Counted from the stretch's first letter, positions 1 to 7,060 are shown. The stretch: DNA of 15,660 nucleotides from an uncultured Paenibacillaceae bacterium (GCA_937874515.1 CALNBV010000060.1:1-15660), one strand, 5' to 3'. A program made the numbers and translations. The notes: generated by a model not told the origin, from the sequence alone.

Positions 1-996
1 CACCCCTGCTGCTGGCTGAATTTCATAACGTGTAACCGAGGGTCCTTGAACAGCACCAATTACTTCGGCATTCACATGGAAATTCCGTAGGGTTTCAGCC
101 AGGGTTTCTTGCTGCCTTTGCACCGCCTCTGTGGATTCCTCCCGTAGGAGTGGAACCGATTTCAATAACCCGGCATAAGGACGGTGATATTGTTTATCTA
201 CACTTCTTTTTTCCGGCTCTTTATCTTGAATAGGCGGAGTCGGATTCCATACACTTACATTACTCACAGGAGTTTCTTCTACCTGAAAAGGAACGCCCAC
301 TTCTATAAAAACGTCCTTCTGGATCACAATATCCTTCTCCATAGAATCATCAATCACCATAGGAGTCTCTGCCTCTATAGGCTCCTCCATTTGCATAGAA
401 ATGGAATCCTCTACGATAAATTCATCAATCACCGTAGGAGGTTCTTCCTGTATAGGCTCTTCCATTTCCATAGATATGAAATCCTCTACGATAGATTCAT
501 CAATTACCGTAGAAATCTCTTCATCTATAGGATGATCAATCTGTAAAGGTGTTTCTTCCACAAAGGGTAACTCTTCTTCCATTTTTAGTTTCGGACGGTC
601 ATATCCATATATTGGGGAAATTACCTGTGTAGGCCGAAACCTTGCTTTATTGTTTGTTAATGTTGAACCTACTTTGCTTTCTGGCTGAATACCAGGTGCC
701 CGTTTTGTCTTCCGTGGCTTAAAAACAGGTTCAACCTCTTTATTTGGATTAGGCTTTCGAATAATTCCTTCAGGAAGTTGATCAGGAATTAACGGAAATT
801 TAAAATTAGTTTTTTGAGTGGTTAGGGGTGCTTCTTCCTTCTCCACGATCCCTTTACTATTTTTAGGATAAATTGCAGTGGTCCGTATAGTTAAATTCTT
901 CCCTATGATTGGGGCTGGGGATTGTACCCTTTCCACGATTTCTTCTTCTATTTTATTTTTAGACATCCAATTTTTGAAACGGTCTATGAATTTCAC
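1..996 (-). CDS. sftA: DNA translocase SftA (FtsK/SpoIIIE family), N-terminal part, cut by left window edge
   Basis: The frame is open from a GTG at 996-994 to the window edge, giving 332 codons with no stop. An in-frame TGA lies just upstream (1014-1012), and AAGGAAGAG sits before the GTG. An ATG at 966 is a possible later start but has no better ribosome site. The last 59 residues read like the FtsK alpha domain (LLKSVPLL, then GPSVTRYEIQPAAGV). Around residues 120-133 the string PTQVISPIYGYDRP resembles the linker of Bacillus SftA (YtpT). No membrane segment is visible, which fits soluble SftA rather than membrane-bound SpoIIIE. Residues about 150-230 are a very acidic linker with tandem repeats. 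In Bacillus, SftA moves chromosomal DNA away from the closing septum. The motor and gamma domains lie outside the window, so the family call is strong and the SftA assignment rests on the N-terminal region only. Confidence 0.85.
   Translation of the reverse strand, partial: MKFIDRFKNWMSKNKIEEEIVERVQSPAPIIGKNLTIRTTAIYPKNSKGIVEKEEAPLTTQKTNFKFPLIPDQLPEGIIRKPNPNKEVEPVFKPRKTKRAPGIQPESKVGSTLTNNKARFRPTQVISPIYGYDRPKLKMEEELPFVEETPLQIDHPIDEEISTVIDESIVEDFISMEMEEPIQEEPPTVIDEFIVEDSISMQMEEPIEAETPMVIDDSMEKDIVIQKDVFIEVGVPFQVEETPVSNVSVWNPTPPIQDKEPEKRSVDKQYHRPYAGLLKSVPLLREESTEAVQRQQETLAETLRNFHVNAEVIGAVQGPSVTRYEIQPAAGV
361..510 (-). repeat. 75-bp tandem repeat inside sftA (25-residue acidic unit)
   Basis: Two full 75-bp units (510-436 and 435-361) and a decayed third (360 to about 334) lie in the sftA frame. 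For example, ATCCTCTACG occurs at 406 and again at 481. Each unit encodes a 25-residue acidic segment beginning TVIDE and containing a MEEPI core. The units are in frame, so copy number can change without breaking the gene. The region is probably a disordered spacer between the N terminus and the translocase domains. Confidence 0.85.
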
Positions 997-1120
997 AATA
1001 AGCTCTTCCTTTCAACAACGGGACGTTTTCCACATATTTCTTTCTATTTTACCATGGTACACCATTTTTCTCTTTGGTTTTCTAAAATAATACTACATAA
1101 AAGTTACAAAATCGGATATA

Positions 1121-1151
1121 AAAAACCGCCCTTACAATAAGGGCGGTTTTT
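1121..1151 (-). terminator. Rho-independent terminator of the sigI-rsgI operon
   Basis: A perfect 14-bp stem (1121-1134 with 1138-1151) encloses a 3-nt CAA loop. The GC core is CCGCCC/GGGCGG and both flanks are A5/T5. It lies 13 bp past the stop of the third operon gene and before sftA on the same strand. It therefore separates the operon from sftA. The symmetric A and T flanks would let it work in both directions. Confidence 0.9.
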
Positions 1152-1164
1152 GCTCTGTTTATCA

Positions 1165-1590
1165 CTATTGTTCAGAGGATTTATCTTGTTTTTTTTCAGA
1201 CTTAACATCCTCTTTTTGCTGTTTTTTTTCAGCTTTAGCTTCGTCTTTTGCTTTTTTCTTCTCAATATTAGCCTGGATCTGTGCTCTTGCATTTTCATTT
1301 TTTACATGTTGCAGGGCATTCTCTAATCCTGTAGTTTTAGCTGCTACCCCATCTTCAGAAATGGTTACTTCCGCCCCTACAGAAGGATTTTCAATGGGTT
1401 CTGAAGTTACCTTTCCTTCATCCACTCCATCGTTGACTTCTTGTTCATTAGTAGGTTGAATACTATCATTTTGTGAAACCTCTACGTCTTGCAATCCTGT
1501 TACCTGTGCAATTTCATTTGCAAATACAGTAGTACCGACAATGACAGAAAGAATAACACCAGTAATAATCATTTTCTTTGTTGAAAACAT
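1165..1590 (-). CDS. Small exported Lys-rich protein, third gene of the sigI-rsgI operon
   Basis: This 141-residue protein begins with a signal peptide: a charged N terminus (MFSTKKM), a hydrophobic core at residues 8-22 and a likely cut after VFA (about residue 24). An acidic middle (residues 25-80) follows. Next is an amphipathic helix with the pattern GLENALQHV...NARAQIQANIEKK (about 88-112), and the last 30 residues are dominated by Lys, Glu and Gln. The gene starts 22 bp after rsgI with AAGGGAG ahead of the ATG. A terminator follows, so it belongs to the sigI-rsgI transcript. I do not recognise a named family. Position and export suggest an extracellular partner of RsgI or a SigI-regulated envelope protein, but this is inferred from context only. 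Confidence 0.75.
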   Translation of the reverse strand: MFSTKKMIITGVILSVIVGTTVFANEIAQVTGLQDVEVSQNDSIQPTNEQEVNDGVDEGKVTSEPIENPSVGAEVTISEDGVAAKTTGLENALQHVKNENARAQIQANIEKKKAKDEAKAEKKQQKEDVKSEKKQDKSSEQ

Positions 1591-1612
1591 TGCTTCTCAT
1601 CTCCCTTAATTT

Positions 1613-2536
1613 TCATTTCTCTTTATTGCTATTATTTTGGCCTTTATTGTTTTGGCCCTGGTTATTTTGGTTTGGCTTATTTTCATTTTTTTTTGCTTGT
1701 CCAGGATTTTGCTTATCCTTACTTTTATTATTACCTTGATTATTATTACTTTGATTATTTTTATTTTGATTTTTATTGTTTGATGGATTTTTGTCAGATT
1801 GATTATTTTTCTTTTTCTCTTTTTTGACTAATTGATTCATCGGTGTTGATCGAGCCGTTTCTAGTGAAATATCGACTCCTTGATCTTTTAAGTCTTTATA
1901 TTCTTTGTATTTATTTACAGATAAATTATTTTCGTGTGCAACCTTTACCATCTTTTTTGAACCTAGTTCTACATCAATATCTGCAGTAACTTTATGTTGT
2001 TTTAAAGAAGTTTGAATCAAGGACTTTAGCTGGGATTGGGTTATTTTTCTTTCATCCTGTGTAGGAATGATTGTTGTTGCAACCAGGCTATTCCCATCAG
2101 ATGATAAATAATGCTGTTTAACACATTGATCAATAATTAAATTCACAATTTGGGATAGGTCCTTTCCCTTATAATTAATTTTGGAAACAATCTGGCTCCC
2201 ATCTGAATTTAAAGACACAATGGACATTCCCTTTAAATTTTCATCCAAATACACTTCAATACTTGGATTGATATCAAAAGCTACTATATAAGCTGCTTCT
2301 GCATCCTTTATGGGAACCATTGTGAACATAAGGAATAAAAGACAGGCAATGGATGCTAGAGCCATCCAACCTTTTGGTTGAAATAATTTAGTTTTCCCTT
2401 TGTAGGAAATTCTTTCACCGATTAAGGGAAAATGATTTTTAGACCGGGGGATGTTTTTGAACGTTCCATTATTACAGAACAAAACAATTTGTTTTTCTGT
2501 TACTTTCACTACTACTCCACCATCAACCTCTTTCAT
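1613..2536 (-). CDS. rsgI: Anti-sigma-I factor RsgI
   Basis: RsgI is a single-pass membrane anti-sigma factor that holds SigI inactive until an envelope signal triggers proteolysis. The protein has 307 residues from the ATG at 2536, chosen because AGGAGG lies 7 nt upstream; a longer in-frame start at 2590 overlaps sigI and lacks such a site. In order: a cytoplasmic RsgI_N-type domain (1-55), one membrane segment (about 57-76), an extracellular domain beginning AAYIVAFDINPSIEVYL, and a 70-residue tail (about 238-307) made almost wholly of Asn, Lys, Gln and Ser. The NPS motif (Asn90-Pro91) matches the conserved Asn-Pro autocleavage site known in RsgI proteins. The gene follows sigI by 23 bp. 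A disordered N/K/Q-rich tail also occurs in B. subtilis RsgI. There is no carbohydrate-binding module of the clostridial kind. Confidence 0.93.
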   Translation of the reverse strand: MKEVDGGVVVKVTEKQIVLFCNNGTFKNIPRSKNHFPLIGERISYKGKTKLFQPKGWMALASIACLLFLMFTMVPIKDAEAAYIVAFDINPSIEVYLDENLKGMSIVSLNSDGSQIVSKINYKGKDLSQIVNLIIDQCVKQHYLSSDGNSLVATTIIPTQDERKITQSQLKSLIQTSLKQHKVTADIDVELGSKKMVKVAHENNLSVNKYKEYKDLKDQGVDISLETARSTPMNQLVKKEKKKNNQSDKNPSNNKNQNKNNQSNNNQGNNKSKDKQNPGQAKKNENKPNQNNQGQNNKGQNNSNKEK

Positions 2537-2559
2537 CTCTTTCCCTCCTCTCTTATTCC

Positions 2560-3264
2560 TTACTTTACAAATCGACGTAAATGTTCCCATTCCGGATGCA
2601 ATTCAATTAAAATTAACGTAATCATATATTTGCGGTATCGTTCAAAAGTTTTATGATGATATCCGGTTTTTCTCACAAATAGGGTGGTAGGAAACCTCTT
2701 TTTGCGAAACAACTCATTCATGCATTCTTTATCTTCCATAAAGTCATGCACAATATGATGAATGGTTTCACGTGTATCCCGATGTTTGGGTGATGATTTT
2801 TCCAGTTCCTCAAAGCCAATGCTATATTCATTAAGTTGTTGATCCAATTCCAGGATTTCATCCACAAGCTCTATCGACTCCACCTTCACCTGGTAATCCC
2901 GCATAGCTTGTTCAATCTCAATTTCTGTAATCAAGGATTCCTGGCCCTCAGGTTGATAGTCTAAAGATAGGATTTTATTATTCCTATTTTTCTGGTGAAA
3001 AAAATTAATTAAATCTCTATTGATTAAAAAATAGGCATAGTTAATAAACGTGCGTCCCTTTCCTGATTCATAGGTATCAATGGCCCGATTAAAGGCAATC
3101 AATCCAATACTTGATTCTTCATCACTCCAGGAGACCACTCTTTTACAGATGTGCCTTACAATATTAAGAATATAAGGCTTATACCGGTTAATTAATTGAT
3201 GGCGAACTAGTTCATTGCCATTCTTCGCTTGCTCTATGTCATGTTCCAATTGGAAATCTTTCAT
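2560..3264 (-). CDS. sigI: RNA polymerase sigma factor SigI
   Basis: SigI is an alternative sigma factor linked to heat and cell-wall homeostasis in Bacillus. From the ATG at 3264 the product has 234 residues. The family signatures are visible: a region-2 block RYKPYILNIVRHICKR followed by EESSIGLIAFNRAID, then INYAYFLINRDLINFFH. The C-terminal block reads FEELEKSSPKHRDTR, and a helix-turn-helix-like end contains KTFERYRKYM. I prefer 3264 because GGAG lies 7 nt upstream. The longer in-frame ATG at 3327 has no ribosome site and sits right at a promoter-like tract. If 3327 is used, 21 residues are added. rsgI follows on the same strand, the classical sigma/anti-sigma pairing. Confidence 0.92.
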   Translation of the reverse strand: MKDFQLEHDIEQAKNGNELVRHQLINRYKPYILNIVRHICKRVVSWSDEESSIGLIAFNRAIDTYESGKGRTFINYAYFLINRDLINFFHQKNRNNKILSLDYQPEGQESLITEIEIEQAMRDYQVKVESIELVDEILELDQQLNEYSIGFEELEKSSPKHRDTRETIHHIVHDFMEDKECMNELFRKKRFPTTLFVRKTGYHHKTFERYRKYMITLILIELHPEWEHLRRFVK

Positions 3265-3330
3265 ACCTTCACTCCAGTGACGCATCCAAAAAAGAAACTC
3301 ATCATTACCAATGTTAACGACTTTCATTTA

Positions 3331-3363
3331 TCTATACAAATGTTGAATTGTTTTTTTGGGGGG
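3331..3363 (-). promoter_or_regulatory. Candidate autoregulatory SigI-type promoter of sigI
   Basis: On the minus strand a C6A7 tract (3363-3351) lies just upstream of sigI, followed at promoter spacing by TTTGTATAGA (3340-3331). SigI promoters in Bacillus and clostridia are known for a C-rich then A-rich -35 element, and sigI is usually autoregulated. The -10 does not show the expected CGAA, so the match is only partial. Transcription starting near 3325 would fit translation from 3264 rather than 3327. Confidence 0.4.
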
Positions 3364-3371
3364 AATAAAAA
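3343..3371 (+). promoter_or_regulatory. Possible sigma-A promoter for the isochorismatase-type gene
   Basis: TTGAAT (3343-3348) and TAAAAA (3366-3371) are separated by 17 nt, each matching four of six consensus bases. It overlaps the divergent sigI promoter candidate, so the two could interfere with each other. Confidence 0.3.
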
Positions 3372-3406
3372 GCACCGAATATTTTTGATAAAGGGAGGGA
3401 AATGAC

Positions 3407-3946
3407 GTGCTGAGCAAAGAAAACACGGTTTTTGTACTCGTTGATGTACAAGGGAAATTAGCAAAAATTGTGCAAGACAGTGAAACGATGATTCAAAATC
3501 TTAAAAACCTAATTCAAGCACTGGGAATTATATACATTCCAATTGTATGGCTCGAACAATATCCTGAAGGCCTAGGGCCAACAAACGAAGAATTAGTGGA
3601 GCATTTACAAGGAATAGAACCAATTCGAAAAATCACCTTTGATGCTTGTAAAAATCCTGACTTTATTGAAGCCCTGGAAAAGACAGGACGCAAACAGGTC
3701 CTCATCGCGGGAATTGAAACCCATATTTGTGTCTTTCAAACAGCTACGGGCTTAAAGGATTTAGGATATGAGGTACAGGTTGTTGTAGACGCTGTTTCTT
3801 CTCGTACTACTCTAAATAAAGAGATCGGCCTTGAAAAGATGAAATCATTAGGCATTCACTGGACTAGTGTGGAGATGGCGTTGTATGAACTCATGGAAAC
3901 AGCGGAAGGCGAGGAGTTTAAACCAGTTTTAAAATTACTTAAATAG
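3407..3946 (+). CDS. Isochorismatase-family (cysteine hydrolase fold) protein
   Basis: This 179-residue protein has the isochorismatase-like fold. The likely catalytic triad is Asp13 (LVDVQG), Lys75 (RKITFDA) and Cys108 (GIETHICVFQTA). The motif following Cys108 and the run VVVDAVSSRT resemble the ISOC1/ISOC2-YcaC branch rather than the enterobactin isochorismatases or nicotinamidases. The substrate is unknown. The start is a GTG at 3407, placed 7 nt after GGGAGGG; the ATG at 3402 runs into a stop after three codons. The gene stands alone, divergent from sigI and convergent with the SLH gene, so context gives no pathway. Confidence 0.85.
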   Translation: MLSKENTVFVLVDVQGKLAKIVQDSETMIQNLKNLIQALGIIYIPIVWLEQYPEGLGPTNEELVEHLQGIEPIRKITFDACKNPDFIEALEKTGRKQVLIAGIETHICVFQTATGLKDLGYEVQVVVDAVSSRTTLNKEIGLEKMKSLGIHWTSVEMALYELMETAEGEEFKPVLKLLK

Positions 3947-3965
3947 CTTTTCGTTTAGAAAAAAT

Positions 3966-4005
3966 GGCTGATGATCACGAACTAAATAGTTCGTGATCAT
4001 CAGCC
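3966..4005 (-). terminator. Long perfect hairpin between convergent genes; terminator for the SLH gene
   Basis: GGCTGATGATCACGAACTA at 3966-3984 pairs perfectly with 3987-4005 (19 bp, 2-nt loop). On the minus strand it is followed by a U-rich run (ATTTTTTCTAAA), as expected for termination of the SLH-protein gene. On the plus strand the downstream CCCTTTAAAAATTT is a poorer U tract, so use by the isochorismatase-type gene is less certain. Confidence 0.85.
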
Positions 4006-4016
4006 CCTTTAAAAAT

Positions 4017-6467
4017 TTATTTACTTAATGAGACGAGAGCATCAACCTGTGTAAGAAACTTCATAGATTCTATGAAAAGCGCGTACGCATTATCGAAGTG
4101 ATTACCGGCATCTTCTATATATTCACTATCAAAGGCATTCCCTATTTCTTCAAGTCCATAACTAAAACCTAGAAGTACCGGTTCCATTTTACCATCGATT
4201 TTACTTAATCGACTATTAGGTGCAAAGATATAGCCGGAATCGATATCATTTAATAATTTTTCAATTTTTTCGAATTCATTTAACATCGAATCATACCAAG
4301 AATCTGTCCAAGCATTTGATCTAGTAATTAGTTTTTGCAAATTAACCATTTCGGTTCTTAATCTTGAACTAAATGAGGCCACTGTGTTTAGGTAATTTAC
4401 TTCTTCGGTGGATAAATTAATTTTTTTCCAATAAATTTTAAATTCACCTGTAGCCGGGTCCTTTTTCAGATATACGTTAAATGAATTCTGTGAATGGTAT
4501 TGGAATGACCCATAAGCTGGATCCGAGAAGGTATAGAGCTTACTAGCAACGGTTAATTGTACCACTGCAAACGTATTTGATTTTTGAATCACAGTCCCAT
4601 TCATATCACGTATTAATTCTACAGTAATGTCTAGTCCAGAGTTGTATACATTGCCTAAAGCATTTACTTTATCTGTAGCATTCACAAATTCATAGCCTTT
4701 GGTCGTAGAAGCAATTAAATTGTGTTGGCCTGTCCAGTTGCTAGAATTGAGTAATTCCATTAATTCATTTTCCTGAGCAATTACTTGATTAATAATGGTT
4801 GCGTTATCCGGAAGATCGCTTTGTTGGACATTTAAAGCAACAGAAAGCATTTTAATCGCTTCTGCCCGTTTTGCATTGTTAGAAGGTTTGAATAGTCCGC
4901 CGGGATAACCGCTTATAATTCCTGCTTTCGTTGCATCGTTTATATAGGTTTTCGCCCAGTGATTAGCAGGTACATCAGTAAATGATTTTGCCGGGTTGGG
5001 TTTCGTGATGGTTTGGCCAAATGCACGGATAATCATAGCAGATAATTCTGCTCTTGTTACGTTACGTTCGGGCGCAAATGTATTCGGGCCCGTACCACCC
5101 ACAATCCCAAGAGAACTAGCAATGCGAATGGGTTCATAATACCATTGGCCTTTTTTCACATCGGTGAAAGCAATGCCATTCTTATCGCTTGTTAATCCTA
5201 ATGCACGAACTAAAATTGCAACCACTTCAGCCCTGGTAATATTATTTTCAGGTCGAACGGTATAGGAGCCATTTTTTTCTTTGTACCCTTTGATTAATTC
5301 AGAATAGACAAAGTTCTGGAGATAATTGTATGCCCAGTGTCCATTAATATCTGTCGGTTGATATAGTTTGAAGTCTACAGCTTTTATCGTTGCATAATCT
5401 TCAACGGGACCATTAACAATGGCAGGACCAGGGTCGTTTGTTCCGGGATCGGTTGTTCCGGGATCGGTTGTTCCAGGATCGGTTGTTCCAGGATCTGTTG
5501 TTCCAGGATCTGTTGGAGTTGGATTCACAAATTCATCAAAGGTTATTTTTTCAATTTGGTTCGCAGATGCCAAATAAATGTTCCTTAATGAATCCTCCAT
5601 AACATCTAATGTAGTAGTGGGTAGATCTTTTATTTTAATGTTAGAGAAACGATCAAAAATCGCTTTTTTAGAAAAAACGTCATTTCCTTGAACAAATACA
5701 ATGGGTTCATGAGGAATACCATAGTTACCAGTGATTTGTTCAAGATTGCTCTTATTAATTTCCATCCCTGCATAATAGACGTGATTCTCACCAAGGGTCA
5801 CTGATCTGACTGGATAGGGAAAGCCATAGCCATCTTTATAATTGGTTTTACTAATTGGACTAAAATCCACGGTGCTCAATGCATACAAATGACTTCCACT
5901 TAGTCCGGCTTCTGCAATATAGAGAATGTGTGTATCCGGGTCAACCACCATATCCGCATTATAGTACATCTGGTACTGCCCAGGATTAAAATTTCTGATT
6001 TGTGTTTTACCTTTATTAATAGGGTCATAGTAATACAAGTAAGCAGAAGTATTAGTACCCTTAAAGTAGAAAATCTTATTACTATCAATCGCAATGTTAT
6101 CAGCGTCTACATAAATTACGTTCTCTGTGTCTACAGTTCGAGTTTCCAAATCTACCACTAAAATTTTCGCATTAGCAGTGGTGATATAAAGTTTACCATT
6201 ATACTTATCGATATCAATTGGTATACCTGGAATGTCTATAGTTTCAACGGATAAGTCATTCATTTGAATAAATAATAGTTTATTGCTGTTTGTTACTGCA
6301 TAAATTAATCCATTTGCTTCATCCATAAGCCACTTTACAACATTGCCAGTTACACTCACCTTAATCGGATCATCAGCAGCCCGGATAGACTGTGGATGGC
6401 CCAAAACAGTTATGAACATTGAACCAACGAGGGTAAGAGCACAAAAAATATTGAGCAATTTCCTCAT
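4017..6467 (-). CDS. Secreted SLH-domain surface protein with propeller-like N-terminal region
   Basis: The 816-residue product starts with a signal peptide (positive MRKLL, hydrophobic core, likely cut near Ala30). Residues about 35-312 contain recurring beta-rich units such as GLIYAVTNSNKLLFI, GKLYITTANAKILVVDLET and HILYIAEAG, suggesting a beta-propeller. A TDPGT linker follows (319-347). Three S-layer-homology domains come next (about 370-424, 433-485 and 495-547), each with an FTDV/PTDI-type opening and a TRAE-like motif (KRAE in the third). The last 260 residues are unrecognised. SLH domains hold proteins on the wall through pyruvylated secondary polymer. Here they are internal, so both flanking parts would be displayed. 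GGGGG lies 13 nt before the ATG, a wide spacing. The gene is monocistronic and its function beyond wall attachment is unknown. Confidence 0.88.
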   Translation of the reverse strand: MRKLLNIFCALTLVGSMFITVLGHPQSIRAADDPIKVSVTGNVVKWLMDEANGLIYAVTNSNKLLFIQMNDLSVETIDIPGIPIDIDKYNGKLYITTANAKILVVDLETRTVDTENVIYVDADNIAIDSNKIFYFKGTNTSAYLYYYDPINKGKTQIRNFNPGQYQMYYNADMVVDPDTHILYIAEAGLSGSHLYALSTVDFSPISKTNYKDGYGFPYPVRSVTLGENHVYYAGMEINKSNLEQITGNYGIPHEPIVFVQGNDVFSKKAIFDRFSNIKIKDLPTTTLDVMEDSLRNIYLASANQIEKITFDEFVNPTPTDPGTTDPGTTDPGTTDPGTTDPGTNDPGPAIVNGPVEDYATIKAVDFKLYQPTDINGHWAYNYLQNFVYSELIKGYKEKNGSYTVRPENNITRAEVVAILVRALGLTSDKNGIAFTDVKKGQWYYEPIRIASSLGIVGGTGPNTFAPERNVTRAELSAMIIRAFGQTITKPNPAKSFTDVPANHWAKTYINDATKAGIISGYPGGLFKPSNNAKRAEAIKMLSVALNVQQSDLPDNATIINQVIAQENELMELLNSSNWTGQHNLIASTTKGYEFVNATDKVNALGNVYNSGLDITVELIRDMNGTVIQKSNTFAVVQLTVASKLYTFSDPAYGSFQYHSQNSFNVYLKKDPATGEFKIYWKKINLSTEEVNYLNTVASFSSRLRTEMVNLQKLITRSNAWTDSWYDSMLNEFEKIEKLLNDIDSGYIFAPNSRLSKIDGKMEPVLLGFSYGLEEIGNAFDSEYIEDAGNHFDNAYALFIESMKFLTQVDALVSLSK
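5430..5515 (-). repeat. 15-bp tandem repeats encoding the TDPGT linker
   Basis: The motif GGATC recurs every 15 bp at 5446, 5461, 5476, 5491 and 5506 on the plus strand, with a diverged copy at 5430. On the coding strand each unit gives Thr-Asp-Pro-Gly-Thr. This is a flexible Pro/Gly linker between the propeller-like part and the SLH domains. The neighbouring units are nearly identical, so copy number is likely to vary between strains. Confidence 0.9.
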
Positions 6468-6533
6468 GATGTCTGGTTTCCCCCTTTTTTCTCTTTTTCG
6501 TATGTTAGTAGATCCTAGATGACCAGAAAAAAG

Positions 6534-6562
6534 ATTTAAAACCTTTTTAAGATAAATGTAAA
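6534..6562 (-). promoter_or_regulatory. Possible sigma-A promoter of the SLH gene
   Basis: On the minus strand TTTACA (6562-6557) and TTAAAT (6539-6534) are 17 nt apart, matching five and four of six consensus bases. A second reading, TTGTAG (6583-6578) with TACATT (6560-6555), also has a 17-nt spacer. The region is AT-rich, so either could be chance. Confidence 0.35.
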
Positions 6563-6594
6563 ACTTTTATGATATTTCTACAACATCTAAAATC

Positions 6595-6609
6595 TTGTAA
6601 TTGTTACAA
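6595..6609. promoter_or_regulatory. 15-bp palindrome upstream of the SLH gene, candidate operator
   Basis: TTGTAA-TTG-TTACAA is a perfect inverted repeat with a 3-nt centre. It lies about 130 bp upstream of the SLH start and between that gene's promoter candidates and the tRNA terminator. No U tract follows it, so it is not a terminator. The binding protein is unknown. Confidence 0.35.
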
Positions 6610-6655
6610 TATCTAAATGGTTATAGAGGGTAAAATGGGAGGAAGATTTTCACAC

Positions 6656-6685
6656 AAAAAAACCCACCATTTTCAATGGTGAGTT
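6656..6685 (-). terminator. Terminator of the tRNA operon
   Basis: CACCATT (6665-6671) pairs with AATGGTG (6675-6681) around a TTC loop, extended past one mismatch by three more pairs. On the minus strand it ends in seven Ts (6662-6656). It lies 14 bp after the last tRNA gene. Confidence 0.85.
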
Positions 6686-6698
6686 GTGATTTCTAATA

Positions 6699-6787
6699 TG
6701 GCGGAGGGAGCAGGATTCGAACCCGCGTGGGCTTGCACCCTAACGGTTTTCAAGACCGCCCCGTTATGACCACTTCGGTATCCCTCC
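6699..6787 (-). tRNA. tRNA-Ser (anticodon UGA)
   Basis: The minus-strand sequence starts GGAGGGATACCGAAGTGG and ends with the pairing acceptor strand TCCCTCC, discriminator G and encoded CCA. The anticodon loop is CTTGAAA, giving UGA. A long variable arm (GGGTGCAAGCCC region) is typical of class II serine tRNAs, and the T loop is TTCGAAT. It is the last gene of the three-tRNA transcript. Confidence 0.95.
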
Positions 6788-6831
6788 GTAATATTAAGCT
6801 TACCCAGGATGTTCAAATCCTATGAGTAATA

Positions 6832-6908
6832 TGGTAGCGGCGGAGGGGATCGAACCCCCGACCTTACGGGTATGAACCGTACGCTCTAGCCAGCTGAGCT
6901 ACACCGCC
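6832..6908 (-). tRNA. tRNA-Met (anticodon CAU), elongator type
   Basis: The gene begins GGCGGTGTAGCTCAGC and ends CGCCGCTACCA, 77 nt with encoded CCA. The anticodon arm ACGGTTCATACCCGT gives CAU. The acceptor stem contains a G1-U72 wobble and a T6-G67 pair, as I recall for the elongator tRNA-Met of Bacillus. It lacks the unpaired C1 start and CGCGGGG acceptor of initiator tRNA. A CAU tRNA could in principle be the isoleucine type modified by TilS, but the body matches elongator Met. Confidence 0.92.
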
Positions 6909-6935
6909 ATAATGCTTGGGCTTGTATTATAATAA

Positions 6936-7027
6936 TGGCGGAGAGTGAGGGATTCGAACCCTCGCACGGTTTAACCCGTCTACTCCCTTAGCAGGGGAGC
7001 CCCTTATAGCCACTTGGGTAACTCTCC
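6936..7027 (-). tRNA. tRNA-Ser (anticodon GCU)
   Basis: The gene begins GGAGAGTTACCCAAGTGG and ends ACTCTCCGCCA, 92 nt with encoded CCA. The anticodon arm CTCCCCTGCTAAGGGAG gives GCU, reading AGC and AGU. A long variable arm (ACGGGTTAAACCGT) is present. It is first in the tRNA transcript, about 35 bp downstream of the promoter -10. Confidence 0.95.
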
Positions 7028-7060
7028 GTGTGCACCGTGTGTTCCGCGGCGACATGTATA

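Noticed and set aside
184..546. Plus-strand open frame of 120 codons rich in Arg, His and Tyr
   Set aside because: It is the antisense shadow of the sftA acidic repeat; the minus-strand frame has a start, ribosome site and clear FtsK-family similarity.
1050..1059. TACCATGGTA palindrome upstream of sftA as an operator
   Set aside because: At ten bases it is too short to stand out, and no matching promoter could be placed around it.
878..1140. Two overlapping plus-strand open frames of about 70 codons
   Set aside because: No ribosome site or family resemblance; they lie antisense to the sftA start and its upstream region.
6699..7027. tRNA cluster as a phage or island attachment site
   Set aside because: No partial duplicate of a tRNA 3' end, integrase gene or composition shift is visible nearby.
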